A stretch of 45,871 bases of DNA from an uncultured Clostridia bacterium (GCA_947623505.1 CANQGT010000016.1:1-45871), one strand, 5' to 3'; positions 1 through 7,278 are shown, counted from the stretch's first letter. Notes: generated by a model not told the origin, from the letters alone. Translations and numbers: made by a program.

Positions 1-1
1 T

Positions 2-293
2 GGTGAGAGTATGCTGAAAGTAACCAGTCCTGAAATATTGGAATATAGGAAGGCGATTGAGGAAAGAAAGCTGGATTCCGCATTTTAGCTGCCATTCATT
101 AAGGCATACATTCACGACAAGAATGTGTGAGGCAGGGGTTAATGTCAAGGTCATTCAGGATACGCTTGGTCACAAAGATATTTCTACTACCCTTAACATT
201 TATACCGATGTAACGAAGGAGTTAAGGAGGTCTGAATTTGAAGGTCTTGACTCGTACTTCAAAAATGAGTATAATAAAGCGGCAAGTATTTGA
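2..293 (+). pseudogene. Tyrosine recombinase (phage/ICE integrase), C-terminal remnant with frameshift
   Basis: The piece from about 57 to 293 carries the C-terminal catalytic box of a tyrosine recombinase: HSLRHTFTTRM (Arg-His box), then LGHKDISTTLNIYTDV, with the second His and the Tyr nucleophile. Upstream, the other frame (from base 2) reads GESMLKVTSPEILEYRKAIEER before a stop at about 83-85, while the C-terminal frame is closed by stops at 15-17 and 21-23. The two frames appear to join around 57-75, so a single-base indel probably broke the gene. A TTG at 57 could start a 78-residue peptide, but it has no convincing ribosome binding site. The gene also runs off the left edge. The neighbouring AT-rich region fits the end of an integrated element. 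The family call is firm. The frameshift is inferred from a short stretch and could be a sequencing error. Confidence 0.75.
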
Positions 294-592
294 CGCAGTT
301 TTATTGTTGGCGACGAAAAGTGATTTACACCATTTACACCAAATACAACATCAAATAGCACGTATGGGGTAGTAAAGAAAGGTTGTATCAAACACAATAG
401 GACGGCAAATCATTTGGGGTAGTACAGTGAATACCACTTTAGTAACCCAATAACCGAGAAGTCTTTTCCGTCCCAACAATGAAACCCTTAGACTGAAAAA
501 GCGCGAATGGGCGATTCCCTTTCGGGGTCGCCCATTTTTAGAAAAAACAAATTAACAAATCGGCAGTTTGTGAGGATAAGGAGGATAAGATT
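294..592. other. Non-coding stretch after integrase: tandem repeats and hairpin
   Basis: No gene is seen here. There is a perfect tandem 9-bp repeat ATTTACACC at 325-333 and 334-342. A direct repeat TGGGGTAGTAnAG lies at 365-377 and 415-427. The first copy of a 55-bp hairpin repeat (505-559) follows. A position directly 3' of an integrase gene is where attachment-site arms often lie, so the repeats could be recombinase arm sites; that is inference. Confidence 0.5.
505..559 (+). repeat. 55-bp hairpin repeat, copy A (terminator-like)
   Basis: AATGGGCGA pairs with TCGCCCATT, followed by TTTTTA, giving a terminator-like stem. The sequence continues AGAAAAAACAAATTAACAAA, and this whole unit recurs with few changes at 1033-1088. 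The two copies flank the DUF3784 gene. Confidence 0.7.
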
Positions 593-925
593 ATGACGCT
601 AAAAGATATCATCAACGGTCCGGATTGGATCATTTGGATAGCAGGTATTCTACTTGCGATAATCAGCATTATTCTTATCTCCGGGCATGGAGCAAACTTT
701 GTTGCCGGTTATAATACGGCAAGCAGAGAAGAGAAGAACAAATATGATACAAAAAAGCTTTGCAGGGTAGTCGGAATAGGTATGGCATTGATAACGCTTA
801 TGATTTTTATCATGGCAATTTGGGGAACTGTACTGCCTGCATTTTCCTCTATAGTGTTTCTTGTCATAACAGTAATTGATTGTATTGCAATAATTGTTTT
901 ATCAAATACCATTTGTAAAAAGTGA
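593..925 (+). CDS. DUF3784 family small membrane protein
   Basis: A 110-residue integral membrane protein of unknown function. The segment GHGANFVAGYNTASREEK, followed by KYDTKKLCR, is the conserved core of the DUF3784 family. Three hydrophobic helices are visible: about 13-31, 57-77 and 80-105. The start ATG has a strong AAGGAGG ribosome binding site 7-8 bases upstream, and length is normal for the family. It lies between two copies of a 55-bp repeat and precedes an XRE regulator with a membrane tail, in DNA clearly richer in A+T than the region after 1850. Such small membrane proteins are common in mobile or accessory regions of Clostridia. The family assignment is firm; the function is unknown. 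Confidence 0.85.
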   Translation: MTLKDIINGPDWIIWIAGILLAIISIILISGHGANFVAGYNTASREEKNKYDTKKLCRVVGIGMALITLMIFIMAIWGTVLPAFSSIVFLVITVIDCIAIIVLSNTICKK

Positions 926-951
926 ACAGATTCCAATTTGCCGAACAACCC
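926..951 (+). repeat. 26-bp tail repeat, copy 1
   Basis: This segment immediately follows the DUF3784 stop codon. It matches 1789-1814, which follows the XRE gene, at 22 of 26 positions by hand alignment. The core is ATTTGnCGAACAnCCC. Confidence 0.55.
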
Positions 952-1032
952 TTTGAAAGAAAAAGAAACCCTTTAGAGAATAAAAAGCCGAAAAATATGC
1001 AGAGATGAAAAAATCGCAAATTTTCTTAGATT

Positions 1033-1088
1033 GAATGGGCAATCCCATAGCGGGGTTGCCCATTTTTAGAAAAATACAGATAAACAAA
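1033..1088 (+). repeat. 55-bp hairpin repeat, copy B (terminator-like)
   Basis: AATGGGCAA-TCCC pairs with GGG-TTGCCCATT, followed by TTTTTAG. It is a near copy of 505-559, including the trailing AGAAAAAnACA and AACAAA. It probably terminates the DUF3784 transcript. Confidence 0.7.
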
Positions 1089-1117
1089 CGAAAATTTTTC
1101 TAACTCTCGCTCTATGT

Positions 1118-1148
1118 CCTGTTCAATATTTTACAGGTGTTATATAAT
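1118..1148 (+). promoter_or_regulatory. Putative promoter/operator of XRE regulator
   Basis: A TATAAT box at 1143-1148 lies 23 bases before the ATG. An inverted repeat CCTGT-N10-ACAGG (1118-1137) covers the place where the -35 would be. That arrangement suits autoregulation by the downstream HTH protein. The -35 itself is weak. Confidence 0.4.
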
Positions 1149-1171
1149 TGTTCTTGAAGGGAGCAAGAAAT

Positions 1172-1693
1172 ATGGATCAAGAGAAAATAGGAAAGTTTAT
1201 TGCCGACTTAAGAAAAGAGAAAAAATTAACACAAGTGCAGCTTGCCGAGAAGTTAGGAGTAACCGATAAGTCGGTTAGTCGTTGGGAAAACGGAAAATGC
1301 CTGCCGGATGTGTCTTTATTTAGAGATTTATGTAATATTTTAGGCATTACTCTAAATGAATTTTTTAGCGGTGAAAAAATTGAAGAAGAAAAATTTAAAG
1401 AACAGGCTGACAATAATTTGTTTAGTGCGTTAGAAAACAGTTCCTTTATTTTAAAAGAGAAGATAAAATATTATAGCGATAAGTGGAATAAGGAACACTT
1501 TTTTGAATTAACTATTGCAATGATCGTTATAGTAGGATTTATAATTTATGGGTTTATCAAAGATAACGGAATACAATTTATATTTATGATTGTAGGTTTT
1601 GTTTATGGAATTTGGGAAAATAACAGAAAGAAAGCCTATATAGAAAGAAAAGTATATAGACAAATAAGCAATAAAAAAGATAAAGAGGAATAG
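1172..1693 (+). CDS. XRE-family regulator with C-terminal membrane segments
   Basis: A 173-residue protein. Residues about 5-60 form an HTH_3 (Cro/C1-type) DNA-binding domain, with LTQVQLAEKLGVTDKSVSRW as the helix-turn-helix. A linker follows, then two hydrophobic helices (about 108-126 and 130-148) and a basic tail. Such XRE-membrane proteins are widespread in Firmicutes and probably sense an envelope or small-molecule signal. The ATG at 1172 is preferred over an upstream TTG at 1148 because GAAGGGAG lies just before it and the family begins MDQEKIGKFI. The N-terminus closely resembles the XRE protein at 31883-32497 (MDQIKIGKFIASCRKEQGLT), so the two are related regulators. Target genes are unknown; a CCTGT-N10-ACAGG inverted repeat overlaps its promoter. 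Confidence 0.85.
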   Translation: MDQEKIGKFIADLRKEKKLTQVQLAEKLGVTDKSVSRWENGKCLPDVSLFRDLCNILGITLNEFFSGEKIEEEKFKEQADNNLFSALENSSFILKEKIKYYSDKWNKEHFFELTIAMIVIVGFIIYGFIKDNGIQFIFMIVGFVYGIWENNRKKAYIERKVYRQISNKKDKEE

Positions 1694-1788
1694 TAAAGAA
1701 AATAGATCGTATAAAGCAATAAAAATATATAATATTGTAAAACGATTGTTAGAAATAAAATACCGCTTTAAAAATTAAGATTAGCAGT

Positions 1789-1814
1789 ACAAATTCCCAT
1801 TTGTCGAACAGCCC
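1789..1814 (+). repeat. 26-bp tail repeat, copy 2
   Basis: This partner of 926-951 lies about 95 bases after the XRE stop and runs directly into the terminator stem. Confidence 0.55.
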
Positions 1815-1847
1815 CCCTGAGAGAGAAATGTTTCTCAGGGGCTTTTT
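1811..1847 (+). terminator. Rho-independent terminator after XRE regulator
   Basis: CCCCTGAGA pairs with TCTCAGGGG (plus flanking GC) around a short loop, followed by TTTTT. Confidence 0.85.
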
Positions 1848-1993
1848 CTGTTTATACGCTTATTCTCAAGCTGCCTTACGCGCAGCGAAGCGGAAAGCAT
1901 TTTAAAATCGTAATAATCGCCTAACGGTATGCCGGCGGATTTATGCCGAATGAAATTTTAAGTCCGCATTATTGTGCCGAACGGCGCGGGCGG

Positions 1994-2022
1994 TTGAATT
2001 TAGGCGAATATTATGATAAAAT
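1994..2022 (+). promoter_or_regulatory. Sigma-A type promoter of rmuC
   Basis: TTGAAT (1994-1999), a 17-base spacer, then TAAAAT (2017-2022). A perfect 8-bp hairpin, AAATTTGC-TTTT-GCAAATTT (2035-2054), lies near the expected transcript start. Confidence 0.65.
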
Positions 2023-2125
2023 AGCCTAAACAAGAAATTTGCTTTTGCAAATTTTCGGCACCGCGCACGGCTCAGAGGTTTTATTTACGGAAATACCGGG
2101 TTACAAATTCAAGGAGGGCGAATCT

Positions 2126-3427
2126 ATGGATCTTTACATAATCATTTTGCTGGGAGTTCTTATCGTTCTGGCGGTAGTCGGAATAATCCTTGTTTTAAAA
2201 AGCAAACCTAAAAAGGACAATTCGTTTGAGTTGCTTGACCAAAAAACGGATATGAACGCGCGGCAGACGCAGGAGGCGGTGCGCGGAGTTTCGGACGGCG
2301 TGCAGCAGCTCACCCGCGAAGTTTCGGGAAATATGCAGAAAATCATTGAGAAAAATTATGAGCAGATGATACAAATAAACAAATCAATGACCGAGGGCAT
2401 TGCCTCTTTAAGGGACGGCAACGAAAAAAAGCTTGAAGAAATGCGGAAAACCGTAGACGAAAACGCCGAAAAGCAGACCCGCAGAGTGAACGAGGCCATC
2501 GCCTTAATGCAGGAAAGCAACGAAAAGAAGCTTGAGGAGATGAGAAAAACCGTTGACGAGAAGCTCACCGAAACACTCAATCAGCGGCTTAACAGTTCTT
2601 TTAAAACCGTTTCGGAACAGCTTGAGAACGTATATAAAAGCCTCGGCGAAATGAAAGAGCTTTCCACGGGCGTTACGGACAACGTAAAAGGGCTGAACCG
2701 AATACTCACAAACGTTAAGGCAAGAGGAACATGGGCTGAGGTTCAGCTCGGCAACATTCTTGACGAAACGATTCGCGGAATGTACGAAACAAACGTGCAG
2801 ACAAACCCGAAATACAACGGCAGAGTTGAATTTGCCGTTAGAATACCTAATCAGGACGACGACAGCATTACTTATCTGCCCATAGACTCCAAATTCCCGA
2901 TGGAGGACTACGCCCGCCTTTCAACGGCGGCGGACGCGGGAGATCCCGAAGCGCTTGAGGCGGCAAAAAAGGCGCTTGAACGCAGAGTTCTTGACGAGGG
3001 CAAGCTCGTAAGGCAATACATAAGCTCGCCCGAAACCACGCCCTTTGCCATTCTCTATCTTGCAACAGAGGGACTTTACGCCGAAATCGCCTCCAGCAAA
3101 AACGGCATAACCGAAAAACTTCAGTCGCAGGGTATTATGGTGGCCGGCCCAAGCACGATAACGGCGCTGCTCAATTCGCTTGCTATGGGTTTCAGGACAA
3201 TGGCGATAAACAAAAAGGCGGACGAGGTGCGCAAAATTCTGAGCGCCGCGAAAACGCAGTATGATAAATTCGGAGACCTGCTGTTAAAGGCGAGAAAGAA
3301 GGTTGACGATGCGGGCAAAACGCTTGACGAGGCGTATCACAGAAATGAAATAATACAGAAAAATCTTAAAAACGTTGAAACGCTCGAAAGCGGCGAGGCA
3401 AACGAGGTTTTGGGAATAGAGGAATAA
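2126..3427 (+). CDS. rmuC: DNA recombination protein RmuC
   Basis: A 433-residue RmuC-family protein. RmuC limits DNA inversions and rearrangements in E. coli and carries a nuclease-like (PD-(D/E)XK-type) domain. Residues about 3-24 form a membrane anchor (IIILLGVLIVLAVVGIILVL). A long coiled coil follows and includes a near-exact internal repeat, NEKKLEEMRKTVDE, found twice about 33 residues apart. The C-terminal half holds the family core: RGTWAEVQLGNILDE and LPIDSKFPMEDY. The ATG at 2126 is chosen because AAGGAGGG lies 7-8 bases upstream; an upstream in-frame TTG at 2039 has no ribosome binding site and would add a non-conserved leader. It is monocistronic, with its own promoter and a bidirectional terminator facing the next gene. 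The identification is secure; the exact biochemical role in this organism is not. Confidence 0.93.
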   Translation: MDLYIIILLGVLIVLAVVGIILVLKSKPKKDNSFELLDQKTDMNARQTQEAVRGVSDGVQQLTREVSGNMQKIIEKNYEQMIQINKSMTEGIASLRDGNEKKLEEMRKTVDENAEKQTRRVNEAIALMQESNEKKLEEMRKTVDEKLTETLNQRLNSSFKTVSEQLENVYKSLGEMKELSTGVTDNVKGLNRILTNVKARGTWAEVQLGNILDETIRGMYETNVQTNPKYNGRVEFAVRIPNQDDDSITYLPIDSKFPMEDYARLSTAADAGDPEALEAAKKALERRVLDEGKLVRQYISSPETTPFAILYLATEGLYAEIASSKNGITEKLQSQGIMVAGPSTITALLNSLAMGFRTMAINKKADEVRKILSAAKTQYDKFGDLLLKARKKVDDAGKTLDEAYHRNEIIQKNLKNVETLESGEANEVLGIEE

Positions 3428-3554
3428 CAGCGTAAAGCAAAATCCCGCGATTAGCGAATAACGGCTAAGACAATGGTTATTATACCGACAATAAAATCAC
3501 ATTGATATATCGCGGAAAACGAGCGGGATTTTAACTCAATACAGCAAAAATCAG

Positions 3555-3595
3555 CAGTCAAAAAAGGCGGAGGTCAAACTCCGCCTTTTTGACTG
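3555..3595. terminator. Bidirectional terminator between rmuC and GPH symporter
   Basis: The GTCAAAAAAGGCGGAG arm pairs with CTCCGCCTTTTTGAC, giving a stem with A and T tracts on both sides that serves two convergent genes. A second, wider inverted repeat AAAATCCCGC/GCGGGATTTT spans about 3439-3533. Confidence 0.85.
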
Positions 3596-3637
3596 CTTAA
3601 TATAACTTACACCCGACAGGGAGAAATCCGTCATTTA

Positions 3638-5182
3638 TTATTCCGCTTCTGCGGTCTGCTCTCCTTCGGCGTTTGCCATTTTTGCGGTGCGCGCCGCCTC
3701 AAGCTCCTTCTGCGCGTTTTCCTTTACCTTGCCCGTATAATCGTTGAAGAACATCGGGATTATCGTGAGCAGGAAACCCACGGCGGGAACTATCGTTACA
3801 AGCGCAAGCAGCATTATCTGAGTTCTTTCGGACTGCTGATAGAATATCTGCCTGCCCGCCGTATCAACAAGATCTTTGTTTACGGCTCTGAAATCCGTTG
3901 TGCCGAGTATCTGGCCGAAAACGAAAGTGGCGATAGCCGCGTTTACCTTTGAAAGGAAGGTTTGGAACGAGAAGCAGACGCCCTCGTGCCTTTCGCCCGT
4001 TTTCCATTCCATATAGTCTACCGCGTCGGCAATAAGCGCATACGTGATAACGTTGTAAATTCCAAGCGGAATGCCCATCAGGAAAAGGAATACCCAAAGC
4101 AGGAAGATATTTATATTTGTGATATTCATTGAGAAAACAACGTAGCAGAGCGCGTGAACGATAAGGCCGAATATCGCCGAGCCGATATATATCTGCTTGA
4201 GCGAAAACTTCTTTCTGAGCATCGGGAATATCGCCATAGCGGGCACCATACCCACGCCTATCGCTATCGTCAAGGTCGTTACGATAGTGCCGCGCGGAAT
4301 CGTGAACGCGTACGGGAAGCTGTACGCCGCGGCGGCGTCAACGTTCGGGACAAGCGTAGTCTGCGCCGCGTCAGCGAATATCTTGCTGAAATCGGTGTAA
4401 TTCTGAATAATCAGATAGTTGCCTATATAATCGGCGCATTGATTCGCGGTGACCATCGTTGAGCCGAGAACAGACGCGAAAATAACGAGTATAAGAAGCT
4501 TATCCTTGCCGAGAACAACGAAAGTCTCTTTGAAAGACGGCGTGTGATCCATCTTCGGAACTCTTTCCTTTGAAACAAAGAAAATAAGTATCGAAAGACC
4601 GCATCCGAGAACGGCGAATATAAGCGCGCCGACAAAGAAGCCCGTTGTGTAGCCCATATTGCTCTGATAGAGAATCGGGATAAGGAGAGCGGGAAGTATT
4701 CCGCCGAATGTGGAGCCGAGTCTCGCCGTTGAGATGAACGACGTTCTCTCACTCTCAAGAGGCGTGATTACGGAAGAAAGCCCCCAAAAAGGAACGTCTT
4801 GAATCGTGAACGCAACGCCCCAAAGGATATATGTAACAAGCGCCCATATGAACGCCGCCGTTGAGCCGTCCGCGAACGGAGCGGTGAAAAGAAGCACCGT
4901 GCATATGGCAATCGGAACGGGCGAATAAAGCAGATACGGCCGCATTTTGCCCCATTTTGATTTGGTGCGGTCAACTATCATACCCATTACAGGATCGTTG
5001 ACGGCGTCGAAAATTCTGCCTATAAGTATTATGGTTGTTCCTTGAGAAAGTGTTAAACCGGCGCCGTTTTGAAAAAATACGAGCGTAAACATCGACATAA
5101 GGGTGTAAATACCCGAACGGCCGAAAGCGCCCACGGTGAAGCATATTCTTTCACGCATGGTCAAATATTTTTTCTGTTCCAT
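3638..5182 (-). CDS. GPH-family sugar:cation symporter (MelB-like MFS)
   Basis: A 514-residue transporter of the glycoside-pentoside-hexuronide:cation symporter family, with about 12 hydrophobic helices. The family signature is clear near residues 55-82: RIFDAVNDPVMGMIVDRT and WGKMRPY. A loop between helices 7 and 8 is long (about 280-305, ANQCADYIGNYLIIQNYTDF onward). The C-terminus is short and acidic, rich in Ala and Glu. The ATG at 5182 has a GAGGAG ribosome binding site. The promoter is at 5243-5271 (minus strand), and three near-palindromic AT-rich sites overlap or follow its -10 box, so a repressor probably controls it. The metallophosphoesterase gene lies upstream on the same strand. 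The substrate cannot be read from sequence; a glycoside or oligosaccharide is likely from the family. Confidence 0.88.
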   Translation of the reverse strand: MEQKKYLTMRERICFTVGAFGRSGIYTLMSMFTLVFFQNGAGLTLSQGTTIILIGRIFDAVNDPVMGMIVDRTKSKWGKMRPYLLYSPVPIAICTVLLFTAPFADGSTAAFIWALVTYILWGVAFTIQDVPFWGLSSVITPLESERTSFISTARLGSTFGGILPALLIPILYQSNMGYTTGFFVGALIFAVLGCGLSILIFFVSKERVPKMDHTPSFKETFVVLGKDKLLILVIFASVLGSTMVTANQCADYIGNYLIIQNYTDFSKIFADAAQTTLVPNVDAAAAYSFPYAFTIPRGTIVTTLTIAIGVGMVPAMAIFPMLRKKFSLKQIYIGSAIFGLIVHALCYVVFSMNITNINIFLLWVFLFLMGIPLGIYNVITYALIADAVDYMEWKTGERHEGVCFSFQTFLSKVNAAIATFVFGQILGTTDFRAVNKDLVDTAGRQIFYQQSERTQIMLLALVTIVPAVGFLLTIIPMFFNDYTGKVKENAQKELEAARTAKMANAEGEQTAEAE

Positions 5183-5204
5183 TTTTACTCCTCGCTTAAA
5201 AATA

Positions 5205-5271
5205 TTAAAACATTTTAATTTTATTAAAACATTCTAAATTTTATTATAAAACATTAAATTTATTTAGTCAA
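5205..5271 (-). promoter_or_regulatory. Promoter with three operator-like repeats
   Basis: On the minus strand there is TTGACT (5266-5271), a 17-base spacer and TATAAT (5243-5248). Three 14-bp sites follow the pattern TTAAAACATTTTAA: 5205-5218 (arms perfect), 5224-5237 (one change) and 5246-5259 (degenerate, over the -10). Their spacing is 19 and 22 bp. Confidence 0.6.
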
Positions 5272-5283
5272 TGCGCCGAAAGA

Positions 5284-6381
5284 TTATTTTAGAAGAAAAA
5301 TTATAATTAAAATCACCGCCGCTATGCCCAAAACGGCTATAAGCGCTTTGATCACCCTATGGATCGCATCGTAAACATTCGTGGGCATTACCTGAATAAT
5401 CGCAAAGCGAATCTTCTCCCTCACCTTTTTTCCTACTATATCACGGTAGCGTATATCGTATGTATCAAGCGAGCCGTCGGAATGAAGCTCTATCATTCTC
5501 ACGCCGCGGTCAAGCCCGGGGCCGTAGACGTGAAAGCCAGCTCCCTGCGTGTAGCCTAAATCCACCCCGTTTACTTTGCCGTTAAAGGAATTGTTGTGGT
5601 CGTGCCCGAAATATATGCCCTTTATTTCGCCCTTTTCGGTCATAGCGGAAAACTCGCCGCTGTTTTCCATAGGATCGGCGGGCGATTCCCGCATAAATCC
5701 GCTTTCGTTTACCATATCCCTGTTGAGCACATACCATTTACCGGCGTGATTGCGAAAGCCCTGAACAGCGCCTTTTTCGCTTTTCTTAACCTCTTTGAGC
5801 AGTTGCATAACCTCGGGCACGGGGATATGCTGAATAACGACCGACGGTATTACCGCGCCGTATTTTCTTTCATACTCATCGCGCGTCTTTCTGTACCATT
5901 CGATTTGGTTTTTATGAACGTTATCGTAACCTACGGAAAGGCTTGTGTTGCTGTCTATAAGATAAACAAGGTATTTCACCGCGTCCTCTTGCGTGATTTC
6001 AAGAACGTGATTCGCACAGCCGTCTATTCCCTGCGTATCCTCGCCTATAAAGCCGTCCATCTTTTTATAGATTTCAAACTGCTCTTTATTGGAAAGACCG
6101 ACCTGCCTGTCGTGATTTCCGAAACAGACCGTAAACGGAATATTCCGAGAGGTTACGGGCTTTGTAATCTCACGCAAGGCTTTTTCCACCTTCGCCGCGT
6201 CGCCTTTAAAATGACTGCGCCCCCAAATCTGATCGCCCGAAAATACCGCGAGATCCGGCTTTTCCTTATCAAGCGCGGCGTTTAACAGCGCAATGGTATC
6301 GAGGCTGATTTTCGCGCCGTCCTGCACGTCGGCTATCTGCATTATTCTGAAAACGCCGTTTTCATTGAATTTTAAAGACAT
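5284..6381 (-). CDS. Membrane-anchored calcineurin-like metallophosphoesterase
   Basis: A 365-residue metallophosphoesterase (Metallophos fold). The motifs in order are ADVQ at 17-20 (the usual D-x-H first motif, here with Gln at the His position), SGDQ at 48-51, GNHD at 88-91, VIQHIP with H185, and GHDH at 259-262. A C-terminal hydrophobic helix (about 342-364, ending FLLK) anchors it; there is no signal peptide, so the topology is unclear. Substrates of such proteins include phosphodiesters, nucleotides and phosphoproteins; none can be chosen here. The ATG start follows GGTGGG. A perfect inverted repeat TTCTAAA-TT-TTTAGAA (6401-6416) lies 20 bases upstream of the start. No terminator separates it from the downstream symporter gene, so readthrough is possible. 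The family is firm; the role is unknown. Confidence 0.85.
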   Translation of the reverse strand: MSLKFNENGVFRIMQIADVQDGAKISLDTIALLNAALDKEKPDLAVFSGDQIWGRSHFKGDAAKVEKALREITKPVTSRNIPFTVCFGNHDRQVGLSNKEQFEIYKKMDGFIGEDTQGIDGCANHVLEITQEDAVKYLVYLIDSNTSLSVGYDNVHKNQIEWYRKTRDEYERKYGAVIPSVVIQHIPVPEVMQLLKEVKKSEKGAVQGFRNHAGKWYVLNRDMVNESGFMRESPADPMENSGEFSAMTEKGEIKGIYFGHDHNNSFNGKVNGVDLGYTQGAGFHVYGPGLDRGVRMIELHSDGSLDTYDIRYRDIVGKKVREKIRFAIIQVMPTNVYDAIHRVIKALIAVLGIAAVILIIIFLLK

Positions 6382-6400
6382 ATTCCCACCGCCAAATAAT

Positions 6401-6416
6401 TTCTAAATTTTTAGAA
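6401..6416. promoter_or_regulatory. Palindrome upstream of metallophosphoesterase
   Basis: TTCTAAA-TT-TTTAGAA is a perfect 7-bp inverted repeat with a 2-bp centre, 20 bases before the start codon. It is a likely repressor site or short hairpin. Confidence 0.4.
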
Positions 6417-6555
6417 TAATTAGTTGTTTCAAAATAATTGAGTAAAACGCCGAGCCCGACAGTCGCAAGCAATTATTATGCCCTGCCGCTTTCTTTTATT
6501 TATTTAATTATAGCATTATGCCGCCCTCAGCACAAGCGCGGCGGAAACAAAAAAT

Positions 6556-6581
6556 AAGTCGGCTCGCTCTTGAGCCGACTT
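6556..6581 (-). terminator. Terminator of zinc-ribbon/TM2 gene
   Basis: AAGTCGGCTC pairs with GAGCCGACTT; on the minus strand it is followed by ATTTTTTG. It lies just past the stop codon of the minus-strand gene. Confidence 0.85.
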
Positions 6582-6587
6582 TTACTA

Positions 6588-6977
6588 TTAGACAAAATAT
6601 GGATTCGGTTTAAACAGAATTACGAAAACATCAATTATCCAGCCTATCCCAAACAATCCGACGGTAAACAAATACACTATACCCAGCAGTATTTTGCCCT
6701 CATAAAATTTATGTGCCCCAAAACAACCAAGGAATAAGCACAGGAAAAAGGCCACCCATTTGTTTTTGGCCTTTCCGCGACCTGCCCCAACATTATTCAC
6801 ATTTTTATTTACATTGGTATTAGTGTTTTCATTATTGATTACGATACTCGGTTGTGGCGAATTTGCTTGCTTGACTTCCTCCACCTGTCTGCCACAGAAA
6901 GTACATATGACCGCGTCCTCCGGTATCGTCGCTCCGCAATGCTTGCAAAACTTTGTTTTGATTTCATTTTCCAACAA
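6588..6977 (-). CDS. Zinc-ribbon + TM2 domain membrane protein
   Basis: A 129-residue protein. An N-terminal zinc ribbon (CKHCG at about 11-15 and CTFCG at about 25-29) is joined by an Asn-rich low-complexity linker (NNENTNTNVNKNVNN) to a TM2 domain of two membrane helices with the family pattern GCFGAHKFYEGK and GIGWIIDVFV. TM2 proteins have no settled biochemical function. Translation starts at a TTG with AAGGAGG 9 bases upstream; no ATG fits. The promoter on the minus strand is TTGACT-N17-TATTGT (6999-7027). It contains one copy of a 21-bp operator-like repeat and abuts a second, so the divergent XRE regulator at 7074 probably controls this gene. The domain assignment is firm; the function is unknown. 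Confidence 0.87.
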   Translation of the reverse strand: MLENEIKTKFCKHCGATIPEDAVICTFCGRQVEEVKQANSPQPSIVINNENTNTNVNKNVNNVGAGRGKAKNKWVAFFLCLFLGCFGAHKFYEGKILLGIVYLFTVGLFGIGWIIDVFVILFKPNPYFV

Positions 6978-6998
6978 AATTCACCTCCTTTATGAATT

Positions 6999-7045
6999 AC
7001 AATATCACAATTTGAGATATTAGTCAATATCACATTAAGAGATAA
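6999..7045. promoter_or_regulatory. Divergent promoter region with duplicated operator
   Basis: The minus-strand promoter is TTGACT (7022-7027), 17 bases, TATTGT (6999-7004). Two copies of CAATATCACAnTTnGAGATA-type sequence at 7000-7020 and 7025-7045 are 25 bp apart. Each has ATATC and a GATA(T/A) arm. One copy lies in the spacer, the other beside the -35, which suits repression by the adjacent XRE protein. Confidence 0.6.
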
Positions 7046-7073
7046 TTTAAAATTCAATCAAGGTGATTTTCAT

Positions 7074-7277
7074 ATGAGGCTAAAAGATTTAAGAGAGGAT
7101 AGAGACTACACTCAGTCATTTATTGCCGACTATCTTTGCGTAAGGCAAAACACCTATTCGCAATATGAAAACGAGCAACGGCAAATTCCAATTGCCGCGC
7201 TTATTAAGCTTTCTGAGCTATATAACACTTCAGTTGATTACATTTTGGGAATAACCAACGACCCTAAAAAATATTGA
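7074..7277 (+). CDS. Small XRE-family transcriptional regulator
   Basis: A 67-residue protein that is essentially a single HTH_3 domain: LRLKDLRED-type helix 1, then YTQSFIADYLCVRQNTYSQY as the helix-turn-helix, ending SVDYILGITNDPKKY. The ATG follows AAGGTGATTTTC. It probably binds as a dimer to the duplicated operator at 7000-7045 and so controls itself and the divergent zinc-ribbon/TM2 gene; this is inferred from position only. No sensor domain is present, so any signal must act directly on the HTH domain or through a partner. A terminator follows at once, making it monocistronic. Confidence 0.88.
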   Translation: MRLKDLREDRDYTQSFIADYLCVRQNTYSQYENEQRQIPIAALIKLSELYNTSVDYILGITNDPKKY

Positions 7278-7278
7278 C

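Larger units (their letters stand above)
1694..2125. other. Intergenic region: tail repeat, terminator, rmuC promoter and leader
   Basis: No gene is seen. In order it holds tail repeat copy 2 (1789-1814), a terminator (1811-1847), a change to more GC-rich DNA from about 1850, the rmuC promoter (1994-2022) and a leader hairpin (2035-2054). Confidence 0.6.

Noticed and set aside
926-1814. Integron attC sites as an explanation of the tail repeats
   Set aside because: The repeats lack the RYYYAAC/GTTRRRY core arms and no integron integrase is present; the visible integrase remnant is of the phage/ICE type.
2401-2580. Possible DNA tandem repeat inside rmuC
   Set aside because: It is a protein-level coiled-coil repeat (NEKKLEEMRKTVDE twice) with differing codons, not a mobile or CRISPR-like repeat.
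5596-6285. 229-codon plus-strand open frame
   Set aside because: It is the antisense of the metallophosphoesterase, whose motifs are intact, and it has no ribosome binding site or recognisable domain.
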